Of a DNA stretch of 64,000 bases, positions 50,236 through 59,535 are shown in pieces. Source of the DNA: Flavobacterium sp. 90 (GTDB lineage: Bacteria > Bacteroidota > Bacteroidia > Flavobacteriales > Flavobacteriaceae); contig NZ_SMGE01000001.1 of the NCBI RefSeq assembly GCF_004339525.1, positions 1,674,001 through 1,738,000 on the forward strand, given 5' to 3'. The translations under genes were made by a program, and so were the position numbers. Numbering within the stretch: position 1 is the first letter of the stretch; the number at the start of each line of letters is the position of its first letter. The notes below the pieces were generated by a model. The model was not told where the DNA came from. It did no database searches and saw only the letters and a program-made list of their open reading frames with translations.

Positions 50236-51051
50236 TTAGTCTAAAGTTATAGTTTTTGCTCCGTTATCAATTTTTAAAACTCTTGGTCCTGTTGGTCCAG
50301 TATATTTAAAGTTACTATCACCATCACCGGCATTTACCAATTCTGAATCGATCGTATATCCTAAACCTGAATAGTAAGTATAGTTATGACTTGCATCCCA
50401 GTTACCATTACTTGTAAAGTTATTTCCTAAGAATTCTCTAAAAGCTTCTCCACTTTTAAGAACAACAGTTACTTGGTAAACATCAGTTTTACCAACTACT
50501 AGAGGAAATTCTGTTTCAGCATCTCCATCCCAAGACCATCCTCCAGGTGTAGCTGCTCCAACTAACCAGTGTGAAGTTGCTAATGGTGTATGATAAGGAG
50601 TAGCTTTTATAGTGTGGAAATTAGAATATTGGGCTTGTGAACCAATACCAACAGTAGCTTTGATACGAATATCAACACTATTTTCTTCTTTCTCAACAAA
50701 TCCACCATTAACCAAAGCTGAATTTAGCTCTGCTACTGTCAATGCTCTATAACGCGCAGTAGTTGTAGTTACTGCAGTAGGAGCAGCAAAATTTGTTCCT
50801 GCTTTAGCGATTTCAATTGTGTAGTTTACAACAGTTTGAGTACCATCATATTTAGCATCATCCCAAACTACTGTTGTAGCAATTTCTTTTTCATTTTCTT
50901 TTGAAAGAACAATGTTAAAGCTATTTTCAGGTGTAAGTAAAACTGGTGCTGTAACTGGTTGTATTACTGGTCTGTTTTCTACGTCATCTGCATTACATGA
51001 CACTGCTAAAACACCAATGAATGCGATTAAAATTTTATATATATTTTTCAT
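50236..51051 (-). CDS. susE: SusE-type starch-binding outer-membrane lipoprotein
   Basis: Surface lipoprotein of 271 aa that binds maltooligosaccharides next to the SusCD importer. A lipoprotein signal (IAFIGVLAVSC, Cys19) precedes a SusE N-terminal domain (about 30-150; APVLLTPENSFNIVLSKEN, VVNYTIEIAKAGTNFAAP). A C-terminal carbohydrate-binding domain follows (about 160-271; WLVGAATPGGWSWDGDAETEFP). It has one such binding domain, whereas Bacteroides SusE/SusF have two or three. It is the third gene of the susCDE operon, 24 nt after susD, and two terminators follow. Confidence 0.9.
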   Translation of the reverse strand: MKNIYKILIAFIGVLAVSCNADDVENRPVIQPVTAPVLLTPENSFNIVLSKENEKEIATTVVWDDAKYDGTQTVVNYTIEIAKAGTNFAAPTAVTTTTARYRALTVAELNSALVNGGFVEKEENSVDIRIKATVGIGSQAQYSNFHTIKATPYHTPLATSHWLVGAATPGGWSWDGDAETEFPLVVGKTDVYQVTVVLKSGEAFREFLGNNFTSNGNWDASHNYTYYSGLGYTIDSELVNAGDGDSNFKYTGPTGPRVLKIDNGAKTITLD

Positions 51052-51075
51052 TTTATTATTATTTTATAAGGTTAG

Positions 51076-52683
51076 TTAGTATCCTGGATTTTGTTTTAAA
51101 GTTGGATTTGCCTGAATTGCTGTCGAAGGAATTGGCATTAAGTCTCTGTAAGAATCTGTACCACTACCATTTTTAACGCCACCTTTCCATTGCCAGATTT
51201 TAGATCCTCCTGTGAATTTTCCAAAACGAATCAAATCTGTTCTTCTATGACATTCCCAGAACAATTCTCTTGCTCTTTCATCTAAAATAAAATCAAGAGT
51301 TAAATCAGTAGCTGTGATAACACCTGCACCAGCTCTTGCTCTAATTTTATTTACTAATTCAACTGATGTAGCCATATTTCCTGCTGCTGCACCTCTTAAC
51401 GTTGTTTCTGCATACATTAAATACACATCTGATAATCTAAACAATGGAAAATCAGTATCAGGAATATCATTTCTTTGCGCTGCAGTACCATCCGAATTTA
51501 CATTAGTAAACTTCGTAACTGCATAACCATTCGTAAACACACCAAAATCAGCAATGTCTAAAGTTTGTCCATTTGTATGAAAAGTACCTCTTTTATCTGA
51601 AACTGCATTTGCATCAGGAAATAATTGAACAAACTCAGGTCTTGTTCTAATTCCTGCCCATCCACCATTCATTCCTTGTGCAGCAAAATCCATATTTCCG
51701 CCAATAGAAGCATGAAGGATAAAACTCATACCTCCACCAGTAGCCCTAATAGCGTTACCATCTCCTATAACAGGGAAAATAACTTCATCCTGAGCACCAT
51801 TTCTGTCATTATTAGCAGAAAATAAATAACGGTAAGGAACATCAGCAAATTTATAAGCAGAACCTGTAATGATGTCATTACATAAAACTGCCGCTTCATT
51901 ATTTTTATCTACTCCTGTATATACTTTAGAATTTAAATAAATCTGTGCTAATAAAAATTTCGCAGCAGTTTTATCAATTCTACCATATTCATTAGCTTTT
52001 GAAGCTTTTAAACCAGCATCAATATCTTTCAATTCTGATTCAATAAAAGCGAAAACCTGAGCTCTGGTTTTTTGTTCCGGAAAATAGTATCCAACAGGAT
52101 CTTTTTCTGTAGTAATTGGCACATTTCCAAACAAATCCATTAAATTATAGTATGAATAAGCTCTTAAAAAACGTACTTCAGCTCTAAAAGTAGCAATCTC
52201 AGCTTTTAAGTTTGCATCAACATTTCTTTCCGCTAGTTTTTCATCTGTAGTTTGTCTTAAAAACTCATTAGACACACTAATTTCATAAAATGCTCTAGAA
52301 AAAATTCCATATAAAAACTGATTACTAGGACTCCAAGTTTGTCCGTTTAATGCTGGCAAACCATCATCACTCCAAGCTACAATTGCTTCATCTGTAGTAA
52401 ATTCCTGTGTTACAAACATCAAACGTAAGTAACTACTAAAATCACCTCCCAAACCAGCAATATCAGGAGTACCGTCACCATCATTACCTCCTACATACAA
52501 ACCTGCGTATAACTTTGCCAATACTTGTTTGTATGAAGCCGGATCCTGAAAAAAGGTATCAGAAAGAAACTCATCATCATCTTTTGGCGTCACATCTAAG
52601 TCGCTCGTACACGAAGTAAGCGTCATACTTAATCCTAAAATGAATAGGAGAAAATAAGATATATATTTAAATGATATTTTCAT
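51076..52683 (-). CDS. susD: SusD/RagB-family glycan-binding outer-membrane lipoprotein
   Basis: Surface lipoprotein of 535 aa that acts as the lid of the SusC channel and binds starch oligosaccharides. The signal ends in LTSC (Cys25). The TPR-rich N-terminal half contains TFRAEVRFLRAYSYYNLMDLFGNVPI, the family landmark, and the C-terminal half ends with LDFILDERARELFWECHRRTDLIRFGKF and the terminal LKQNPGY. It is co-transcribed with susC (36 nt upstream) and susE. Starch as substrate is inferred from the flanking amylase, GH97 and GH65 genes. Confidence 0.96.
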   Translation of the reverse strand: MKISFKYISYFLLFILGLSMTLTSCTSDLDVTPKDDDEFLSDTFFQDPASYKQVLAKLYAGLYVGGNDGDGTPDIAGLGGDFSSYLRLMFVTQEFTTDEAIVAWSDDGLPALNGQTWSPSNQFLYGIFSRAFYEISVSNEFLRQTTDEKLAERNVDANLKAEIATFRAEVRFLRAYSYYNLMDLFGNVPITTEKDPVGYYFPEQKTRAQVFAFIESELKDIDAGLKASKANEYGRIDKTAAKFLLAQIYLNSKVYTGVDKNNEAAVLCNDIITGSAYKFADVPYRYLFSANNDRNGAQDEVIFPVIGDGNAIRATGGGMSFILHASIGGNMDFAAQGMNGGWAGIRTRPEFVQLFPDANAVSDKRGTFHTNGQTLDIADFGVFTNGYAVTKFTNVNSDGTAAQRNDIPDTDFPLFRLSDVYLMYAETTLRGAAAGNMATSVELVNKIRARAGAGVITATDLTLDFILDERARELFWECHRRTDLIRFGKFTGGSKIWQWKGGVKNGSGTDSYRDLMPIPSTAIQANPTLKQNPGY

Positions 52684-52719
52684 TTTGTTTATTTTTAAAA
52701 TTTAATTTTCAATGTTCTA

Positions 52720-55701
52720 CTAGAAATTCGCATTTACTCCAAACAAGAATGTTCTCGCACGTGGATAAACATTATTGTCGATTCCGTTGAATTTCTCAGG
52801 ATCTAAACCTTTATATTTTGTAATAACAAAAACATTTTGAACTCCCGCTGTAAATCTTAATGAAGCAGCTTTTAGTAATGTTTTATCAAAAGTGTATCCT
52901 ACTACCAAATTATCTAATTTGATAAAAGAAGCATCTTTTACAAAATAATCAGAGTAGTTACGTTGTGTTCCATTCGAATTATTTTCAGTTGAAAATCCTG
53001 TATTAAAATAATCTGAACTGATGTTAGATAAATCAGATTGTCTTCTTAAACCTGCTTCTAAATATCCTTTGTCAGAGCTTATGTTATCATAAATATAGTT
53101 TCCTAAACTTCCTCTCCAGTTCATTGTAAAATCGAATTTTTTATAATTCAAAGTAGTATATAATCCAAAAGTATAGTCTGCTGTTGGTTTATGAAATTTG
53201 TAACGATCGGCATCTGTAATAGCACCATCTCCATTTCTGTCTGCGTATGCTCCCTGAATTGGTCTTTTGTTTGCATCATACAATTGCTCAAATACGAAAA
53301 ATGAATTTGGAGCAAATCCTGCAGAATGAATCAACACTTGGTTTCCAGAACCTCCCGCAATAACATCTCCTGTAATATATCCTTGAAAACCAGGAACAGT
53401 AACTCCTAAATCAGAAATTTTCTGATCTATATAAGTTGCATTAACAGCAACGTTCCAAGTTAATTGATCCGTTTTAATAATATCAGATTGAAGATTAAAC
53501 TCCACACCTTTTGTTCTTACACTACCAATATTGTTGTATCCTTTATTTCTAATATTAGCTCCGTCAGGAACAGGAATATCAGCCAAAAGATCACTTGATT
53601 TTTTATCAAAATAGTTAACAGTACCTGTAATTCTATCATTAAGGAAACCAAAATCAACTCCTACATTTGACTCAGCCAAATCTTCCCATTTAATATTTGG
53701 GTTATATCCTTCAGGTCTTGCTGCTTTGTAAACAACCCCGTTAAAAAGATATTGCGTGTTGATTGTTCCTAAAGTTACTCTTCGTAAATAATCGTACTGA
53801 GGCGGAATATCCTGTTGCCCAGTTGTTCCGTAACCAACTCTTAATTTCAAACTAGATAAAGTCGAATTACCTTTTAAGAAATCTTCCTGAGCAAGATTCC
53901 ATGCAAAAGCTGCTCCTCCAAAATTACCCCATCTGTTATCTTCAGAAAAACGTGAAGTTCCGTCTCTTCTGTAGTTTAGAGTTAATAAATATCTACTGTC
54001 ATAATTTAAAGTCAAACGACCAAAATAAGATTGTAAATTAACATCCGGATCAGTGGTAACATCTTCTTTAGGATTTGGTTCTCTGGTTTGTCCTGAATCA
54101 TATCCAACTCTTTGAAACAACTGATAGTTATATCCTGCTGTTGCATCAATTTTAAACTTTCCTAAATCTTTAGTATAGTTAAAATAAGTATTTAAGTTTT
54201 TATTCTGACGACTGTCTGTATAATGTATATCTCCTCCTAAATTTACCCAATTACCTGAAGTAAATACGTTTGGCTGATATCCTAAAGCGCTTTCATTACT
54301 TACTCTTGTATAACCATCACTATTAAATTTATCAATACCACCTTCAACAACGATTCTTAAATCTTCGAAGAAATGAAATTTATAATCTAATCTGATGTTA
54401 CCCCATTTTCTGGTAGATGTAGCTCTACGATCGTCTTGATTTAATCTTGCAACCGGGTTTCTTGCCGGTAATAATGGTAAATTTCCACTTGGCTCCAACC
54501 ACTCAAAATATCCTCCATAACGAGAACCTGCCTGATAAACAGATTGCGTTGGATCAAATCCGATAGCACTACCAATTACAGCACCTTCATCCTGAAATTG
54601 ATTTTTTCCAAAAGCTAAATTTCCACTAATATCAATTTTCAAGTGATTGTCAAACAATACAGGGTTTAACGATATCGATGTCGTAGTTCTTTCGAAAGAA
54701 GTGTTTCTTAAGATTCCTGGATTATCAACATTTCCAACAGATAAACGCACTGGTAATTTGTTAAACAAAGCACCACTTACAGAGATATTGTTGTTAGTAG
54801 TCAAAGCAGTGTGAAAAATTTCATCCTGCCAATTTGTGTTTGCTGTACCCAATAAAGCTTTTTGAGCAGAAGAACCTTTTTCGTTCACTACAGCACGATA
54901 TTGATCAGCACTTAAAACATCTACTGTATTAGCCACAGTATTTACACCAACCTGAGAGTTAAAGTTAACTTTCACGCCACCTTTAGTTCCTTTTTTAGTC
55001 GTAATAACAATTACACCATTTGCTGCTCTTGAACCATAAATTGCAGCTGCAGAAGCATCTTTCAAAACAGTAAAAGATTCGATATCATTTGGATCAATTG
55101 TAGACAAAATACTTGTTGAACCGTTAGGAACAGCATTACTCATAGGAAGTCCATCAATTACAATTAATGGCTCATTTGAAGCACTTAACGAAGATCCTCC
55201 ACGAATTCTAATATCTGCTTTAGCTCCCGGAGCACCTCCTCCAACAACATTTACACCAGCAATACGTCCGCTGATTAAACTTTCAGGAGTTACGTTAATT
55301 CCTTTATTAAATTCTTTTGAAGAGATTTGAGAAACAGACCCTGTTGCGTCTTTTTTCTTAACAGTTCCGTAACCTACCTGTACCACAACTTCTTTAAGTT
55401 GATTGTTATCTTCCTCTAAAGAAACGTTGAGTGTTTTTTGCCCGGTATAATCAATGGTTTCTGTTTTGTATCCAATAAAAGATACCGTAATTTTGTTACC
55501 ATTTTTAACATTTGAAAGTTGGTAATTACCATCAAATCCGGTTGATGCTCCACTTGGAGAACCCTGTACATTTACGTTTACTCCTGGTATTGGCTGACCT
55601 GTTGCTTTATCGACAACAGTCCCTTTTAAAGTGTTTTGAGCTAACACAGTAAACGGCAACAATAGGAATAAAAATAACAACTTTTTGTAAATTGTTTTCA
55701 T
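52720..55701 (-). CDS. susC: SusC/RagA-family TonB-dependent glycan importer
   Basis: Outer-membrane TonB-dependent transporter of 993 aa. A signal peptide (LLFLFLLLPFTVLAQ) precedes a carboxypeptidase-like N-terminal extension (GTVVDKATGQPIPGVNVNV) and the SusC signature around NQLKEVVVQVGYGTVKKKD. The plug domain (RIAGVNVVGGGAPGAKADIRIRGG, LIVIDGLP, DAAAIYGSRAANGVIVITTKKG-like segment) and a 22-strand barrel ending in FLFGVNANF complete it. It moves maltodextrins across the outer membrane with SusD. It is divergent from the LacI regulator, and its upstream region carries a motif shared with the amylase. Confidence 0.97.
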   Translation of the reverse strand: MKTIYKKLLFLFLLLPFTVLAQNTLKGTVVDKATGQPIPGVNVNVQGSPSGASTGFDGNYQLSNVKNGNKITVSFIGYKTETIDYTGQKTLNVSLEEDNNQLKEVVVQVGYGTVKKKDATGSVSQISSKEFNKGINVTPESLISGRIAGVNVVGGGAPGAKADIRIRGGSSLSASNEPLIVIDGLPMSNAVPNGSTSILSTIDPNDIESFTVLKDASAAAIYGSRAANGVIVITTKKGTKGGVKVNFNSQVGVNTVANTVDVLSADQYRAVVNEKGSSAQKALLGTANTNWQDEIFHTALTTNNNISVSGALFNKLPVRLSVGNVDNPGILRNTSFERTTTSISLNPVLFDNHLKIDISGNLAFGKNQFQDEGAVIGSAIGFDPTQSVYQAGSRYGGYFEWLEPSGNLPLLPARNPVARLNQDDRRATSTRKWGNIRLDYKFHFFEDLRIVVEGGIDKFNSDGYTRVSNESALGYQPNVFTSGNWVNLGGDIHYTDSRQNKNLNTYFNYTKDLGKFKIDATAGYNYQLFQRVGYDSGQTREPNPKEDVTTDPDVNLQSYFGRLTLNYDSRYLLTLNYRRDGTSRFSEDNRWGNFGGAAFAWNLAQEDFLKGNSTLSSLKLRVGYGTTGQQDIPPQYDYLRRVTLGTINTQYLFNGVVYKAARPEGYNPNIKWEDLAESNVGVDFGFLNDRITGTVNYFDKKSSDLLADIPVPDGANIRNKGYNNIGSVRTKGVEFNLQSDIIKTDQLTWNVAVNATYIDQKISDLGVTVPGFQGYITGDVIAGGSGNQVLIHSAGFAPNSFFVFEQLYDANKRPIQGAYADRNGDGAITDADRYKFHKPTADYTFGLYTTLNYKKFDFTMNWRGSLGNYIYDNISSDKGYLEAGLRRQSDLSNISSDYFNTGFSTENNSNGTQRNYSDYFVKDASFIKLDNLVVGYTFDKTLLKAASLRFTAGVQNVFVITKYKGLDPEKFNGIDNNVYPRARTFLFGVNANF

Positions 55702-55766
55702 ACTTTTTGTTTAAATTAGTTTGAGTTTTTGATTGTTAGTTAAGTTTTTAATTTTACTTCGAATTT

Positions 55767-55795
55767 CAAAATTAGGAATTTATTAACACGACCAA
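55767..55795 (-). promoter_or_regulatory. Putative promoter of the susCDE operon
   Basis: On the minus strand TAATTTTG (55774 down to 55767) matches TAnnTTTG, with a TTG word about 18 nt upstream (55795 down to 55793). It is about 65 nt from the susC ATG. Confidence 0.6.
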
Positions 55796-55822
55796 CACCC
55801 GGCAATTTTTATTGGTTTACGA

Positions 55823-55846
55823 AAACGTGGTAGTGTTGAAAACTTT
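55823..55846. promoter_or_regulatory. Motif upstream of susC, shared with the amylase gene
   Basis: On the plus strand AAACGTGGTAGTG followed by TTGAAAACTTT matches the amylase copy at 41188-41211 in 22 of 24 positions. It lies between the divergent susC and LacI genes, upstream of the susC -7 box, and is a good candidate for the regulator's binding site. Confidence 0.65.
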
Positions 55847-55937
55847 CTATTTTTTGTAATCTTTTAAGTCAAAAATTGTCAATTCTAAAAATATAAGATA
55901 CCTTTATTAACAATTAGATTTTTTTCAAATAACCATT

Positions 55938-56969
55938 ATGAAACGCAAAATAACCCTGAAACAGATTGCCAAAGAACTTGACGTATCTATTTCAACTGTC
56001 TCAAAGTCACTACGAAACAGTCTGGAAATAGGCGAAGAGACCCGTTTAAAAGTGCAAGCTTTTGCAAAGTTTTACAACTATAAACCCAACAATATCGCCC
56101 TTAGTTTAAAAAATCGAAAAACCAAAAGTATTGGTATTATCATTCCGGAAATTGTACATTATTTTTTCTCTACAGTCATCAACGGAATCGAACAAGTTGC
56201 TAACGAAAATGGCTATAGCGTTGTGATTTGTTTATCTGATGATTCATTCGATAAAGAAGTCCTGAATATGGAAATGTTGGCCAACGGAAGTATCGATGGT
56301 TTTATCATGTCACTCTCTAAAGAAACCCAATACAAAGGCGATTTTCATCATATTACCGAAGTTATTAATCAAGGAATGCCCGTTGTAATGTTCGACCGCG
56401 TTACCAATGATATTTTATGTGATAAAGTAATTATTGATGATAAAGCTGCGGCTTATGAAGCGGTTCAAAGTTTGATTGATAATGGCCGAAAAAAGATCGC
56501 TTTAGTGACCACTGTCGATTATGTAAGCGTTGGAAAATTAAGAACCGATGGTTACGAAAAAGCACTTCTGGACAACGGATTACCATTCAATGAAGATTTA
56601 ATCATAAAAATTGAAGACGTCGATACTTGCGAAATCACAATTAGTCAACTTTTGCACGACAGAGCTTTTGATGCTGTTTTTGCTGTAAATGAGCTTTTTG
56701 CCGTAACAATTATCAAAACTGCCTCAAAAATGGGATTAAAAGTTCCCGAAGATTTAGCCGTAATTGCTTTTACAGACGGAATTATCTCAAAATATTCAAC
56801 GCCAAGTATTACAACCGTAAGCCAAAGCGGAGAAAAAATGGGAAATAAAGCGGCTAAAATGCTGATCGAAAGACTTGAAGCCGAACATGATGATGACGAT
56901 GAAGAAAACGAAAATTACACCACCGAAGTTATCGAAACACATCTAATACAACGAGAATCTACTGACTAA
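55938..56969 (+). CDS. LacI-family regulator of the starch locus
   Basis: DNA-binding regulator of 343 aa. The N-terminal LacI helix-turn-helix (ITLKQIAKELDVSISTVSKSLRN, then the hinge helix NIALSLKNRKT) is followed by a periplasmic-binding-protein-like sugar-sensing domain (IGIIIPEIVHYFFSTVINGIEQ through STPSITTVSQSGEKMG). An acidic insertion (EAEHDDDDEENEN) near residues 315-328 is unusual. The gene is divergent from susC and upstream of the maltose catabolic genes, so it most likely controls both groups. The shared motif at 55823 and 41188 is a candidate operator. Confidence 0.93.
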   Translation: MKRKITLKQIAKELDVSISTVSKSLRNSLEIGEETRLKVQAFAKFYNYKPNNIALSLKNRKTKSIGIIIPEIVHYFFSTVINGIEQVANENGYSVVICLSDDSFDKEVLNMEMLANGSIDGFIMSLSKETQYKGDFHHITEVINQGMPVVMFDRVTNDILCDKVIIDDKAAAYEAVQSLIDNGRKKIALVTTVDYVSVGKLRTDGYEKALLDNGLPFNEDLIIKIEDVDTCEITISQLLHDRAFDAVFAVNELFAVTIIKTASKMGLKVPEDLAVIAFTDGIISKYSTPSITTVSQSGEKMGNKAAKMLIERLEAEHDDDDEENENYTTEVIETHLIQRESTD

Positions 56970-56992
56970 AATTCTTAAAATCAATACATTCT

Positions 56993-57022
56993 AAAGTCAT
57001 AAATAACATTTATGACTTTTTT
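56993..57022 (+). terminator. Terminator of the LacI regulator gene
   Basis: AAAGTCATAAAT (56993-57004), loop AAC and ATTTATGACTTT (57008-57019), then Ts. Confidence 0.9.
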
Positions 57023-57104
57023 GTTAGCATAAATAAAAAAATAATTAATACTTTTACGCCTGCTCAAAGCTTTTACTTTTACTTCGAAACCATAAGTAAG
57101 TTTT

Positions 57105-57123
57105 GATAAGCAAAGCGCTTATC
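57105..57123. promoter_or_regulatory. 7-bp inverted repeat before the maltose transporter gene
   Basis: GATAAGC (57105-57111) and GCTTATC (57117-57123) flank AAAGC, 26 nt before the ATG at 57150. It may be an operator or a small 5' UTR hairpin of the maltose operon. Confidence 0.45.
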
Positions 57124-57149
57124 GTCTAATTAATTATTTAATTACGATA

Positions 57150-58670
57150 ATGGAAAAGCGTAAATTAAGTTTCTGGGAAATTTGGAACATGAGTTTTGGT
57201 TTCTTAGGAATACAGTTTGGTTTTGCACTGCAAAACGCAAATACTTCAAGAATTTTTGAAACACTCGGCGCTAAAATTGACGAAATTCCGATTTTATGGA
57301 TTGCAGCTCCCGTTTCAGGATTAATAATCCAACCCGTAATTGGTTACTTTAGCGATAGAACCTGGACTCGTTTAGGCAGACGTCGCCCCTATTTTTTAAT
57401 TGGAGCCATTTTATCTTCAATCGCATTATTCATTATGCCAAACTCTCCAACATTATGGATTGCAGCCGGAACTTTATGGATAATGGATGCTTCGATAAAT
57501 GTTTCGATGGAACCTTTTCGTGCCTTTGTTGGCGATAATTTACCCGAAAAACAACGCACTCTAGGCTTCGCAATGCAAAGTTTCTTTATTGGAACCGGCG
57601 CCGTGGTAGGTTCTGTTTTGCCTTATTTATTTACAAATGTTTTTGGCGTAAGCAATACAGCGCCGGAAGGAATTATTCCCGATTCAGTAAAATGGTCTTT
57701 CTATATTGGCGGAATTGTTTTCTTGCTTTCCGTTTTATGGACTGTATTTAAAACCACAGAATACACACCCGAAGAACTTCATGCTTTTGAAGCTCAAAGC
57801 AAAAAAGACAAAGAAGATCTTATCCTAAATCCGGAAACAGAATCTAAAAGTAACATCAAGAGACAATTGTCTATAGGAATATTATTGACCGTTATTGGGG
57901 GATTAGTTTCCTTTTTAATTTTCGAAAATAGTCTTGCCAAAGAACTTTATATTTTGTTTGTAGGTTTAGTTTTCATGGGAGTTTTATTCATGATCGCGTC
58001 ACAATTAAGAAGCTCTCAGGTCAATAATGGTTTTACAATCATTATGACCGATTTATTGAATATGCCAACTACAATGAAAAAACTGGCTTGGGTTCAGTTT
58101 TTCTCTTGGTTTGCTTTATTTTCAATGTGGATTTATACTACGCAAGCCGTTACACAACACATTTTTGGAACAACAGATACAACTTCTAAAGTATATAATG
58201 ACGCCGCAGATTGGGTTTCTGTATTATTTACAGTTTATAACGGAATCGCCGCTGCAGTTGCCTTTTTACTGCCAATTATTGCAAAAAAAGTAGGCGTTAG
58301 AGCAACACATTTATTAGCATTATGTGCCGGAGGTGTTGGTTTAATTTCGATTTATTTTATTGGTGATAAACAAATGCTAATACTTCCAATGTTGGGAGTT
58401 GGTATTGCCTGGGCAAGTATTTTATCAATGCCTTATGCCATGTTATCCGGCGCTTTACCGGCAGCAAAAATGGGATATTATATGGGTGTTTTTAACTTTT
58501 TTGTCGTAATTCCGCAAATTGTAGCCGCCACAATATTAGGTTTTGTAATCAAACAATTCTTTCATAACGAACCAATATACGCCTTAATTATAGGGGGAGT
58601 ATCTATGATATTTGCAGGATTACTTACCCTTAGAGTAAATAGCAGAACTAAAATTGAAATTCATGAATAA
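57150..58670 (+). CDS. MFS maltose/oligosaccharide transporter (SLC45/GPH-like)
   Basis: Inner-membrane sugar:proton symporter of 506 aa with 12 helices. It begins LSFWEIWNMSFGFLGIQFGFALQNANTSRIF, and the segments GYFSDRTWTRLGRRRPYFLIG and DASINVSMEPFRAFVGDN are characteristic of the maltose/sucrose (SLC45-like) symporters. It starts a plus-strand operon with beta-phosphoglucomutase (8-nt overlap), GH65 phosphorylase and GH97, so maltose is the likely substrate: it carries into the cytoplasm what SusCDE and GH97 deliver to the periplasm. Confidence 0.92.
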   Translation: MEKRKLSFWEIWNMSFGFLGIQFGFALQNANTSRIFETLGAKIDEIPILWIAAPVSGLIIQPVIGYFSDRTWTRLGRRRPYFLIGAILSSIALFIMPNSPTLWIAAGTLWIMDASINVSMEPFRAFVGDNLPEKQRTLGFAMQSFFIGTGAVVGSVLPYLFTNVFGVSNTAPEGIIPDSVKWSFYIGGIVFLLSVLWTVFKTTEYTPEELHAFEAQSKKDKEDLILNPETESKSNIKRQLSIGILLTVIGGLVSFLIFENSLAKELYILFVGLVFMGVLFMIASQLRSSQVNNGFTIIMTDLLNMPTTMKKLAWVQFFSWFALFSMWIYTTQAVTQHIFGTTDTTSKVYNDAADWVSVLFTVYNGIAAAVAFLLPIIAKKVGVRATHLLALCAGGVGLISIYFIGDKQMLILPMLGVGIAWASILSMPYAMLSGALPAAKMGYYMGVFNFFVVIPQIVAATILGFVIKQFFHNEPIYALIIGGVSMIFAGLLTLRVNSRTKIEIHE

Positions 58671-59319
58671 TAAAAAAGCATTCATCTTCGATCTTGATGG
58701 AGTAATCGTTGATACCGCTAAATACCACTTTTTAGCTTGGCAGAAAATTGCTAAAGCACTAAATATAAATTTTACACACGAAAACAACGAATTACTAAAA
58801 GGAGTAAGTCGCGAGCGTTCGTTAGATATAATTCTTGGATTAGGAAATGTTCAGGCTTCACAAGAAGACAAGAACAAATGGTTAGTTCAAAAAAATGAAG
58901 ATTACTTATCTTATTTAGTTGACATGGATGAAAGCGAGATTCTTCCTGGCGTACTTAAAACGCTACAACTATTAAAAGAAAAAAACCAAGGAATTGCGTT
59001 GGGTTCAGCGAGTAAAAATGCCCGACCAATCCTTGAGAAAACAGGAATCCTTTCGTATTTCGATGTTATTGTTGACGGAAACGATGTTACCAATGCAAAA
59101 CCAGATCCGGAAGTTTTCTTAAAAGCGGCTCAATTACTTCAAATTGACCCAAAAAATTCAATTGTATTTGAAGATTCAGTTGCCGGAATCCAAGCGGCAA
59201 ACATAGGAGAAATGGTAAGTGTAGGAATTGGTGAGGAAACAATTTTACATGAAGCTGATTATATTTTTAAAGATTTTAACGAAATCGACACACAGTTTAT
59301 CGAGAAACTAATCGGTTAG
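58663..59319 (+). CDS. pgmB: Beta-phosphoglucomutase
   Basis: Converts beta-glucose 1-phosphate, the product of maltose phosphorylase, to glucose 6-phosphate; cytoplasmic HAD-superfamily enzyme of 218 aa. Motif I is FDLDGVIVDTA with the nucleophile and acid/base Asp residues, the cap starts at HFLAWQKIA, motif II is LGSASKN, and motif IV is KPDPEVFLKAAQLL plus VFEDSVAGI. ATG at 58663 overlaps the transporter stop in ATGAATAA, so translation is coupled. A TTG three codons earlier is not needed. The adjacent GH65 gene makes the assignment firm. Confidence 0.96.
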   Translation: MNNKKAFIFDLDGVIVDTAKYHFLAWQKIAKALNINFTHENNELLKGVSRERSLDIILGLGNVQASQEDKNKWLVQKNEDYLSYLVDMDESEILPGVLKTLQLLKEKNQGIALGSASKNARPILEKTGILSYFDVIVDGNDVTNAKPDPEVFLKAAQLLQIDPKNSIVFEDSVAGIQAANIGEMVSVGIGEETILHEADYIFKDFNEIDTQFIEKLIG

Positions 59320-59340
59320 TGAAGAATGTGGCAATTTGAT

Positions 59341-59376
59341 AATTAGATAATTCACGCAATCTTGAATTATCTAATT
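59341..59376. repeat. Perfect 13-bp inverted repeat after pgmB
   Basis: AATTAGATAATTC (59341-59353) and GAATTATCTAATT (59364-59376) with a 10-nt loop, 22 nt past the pgmB stop. It could be a weak terminator or an mRNA-stabilising hairpin. The core word ATTATCTAATTA reappears just before the GH65 gene. Confidence 0.6.
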
Positions 59377-59486
59377 AAAGAACCCAATTTTAAAAATAAA
59401 ATCATCAATTAAAAAGTAAAATAGTACAACAACGAGCAATTAAGAATAGAATACAATTAGAAGCAGACAAAGACAAGTAATTATCT

Positions 59487-59518
59487 CATTTTCTAATTGA
59501 CACATTTTCTAATTGACA
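59487..59518. repeat. Tandem 16-nt direct repeat before the GH65 gene
   Basis: CATTTTCTAATTGACA occurs twice in tandem (59487-59502 and 59503-59518), followed by a shortened third unit (ATTATCTAATTA). It lies right before the GH65 start, where the repeat number could alter the leader length. Confidence 0.7.
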
Positions 59519-59535
59519 ATTATCTAATTAAAAAA

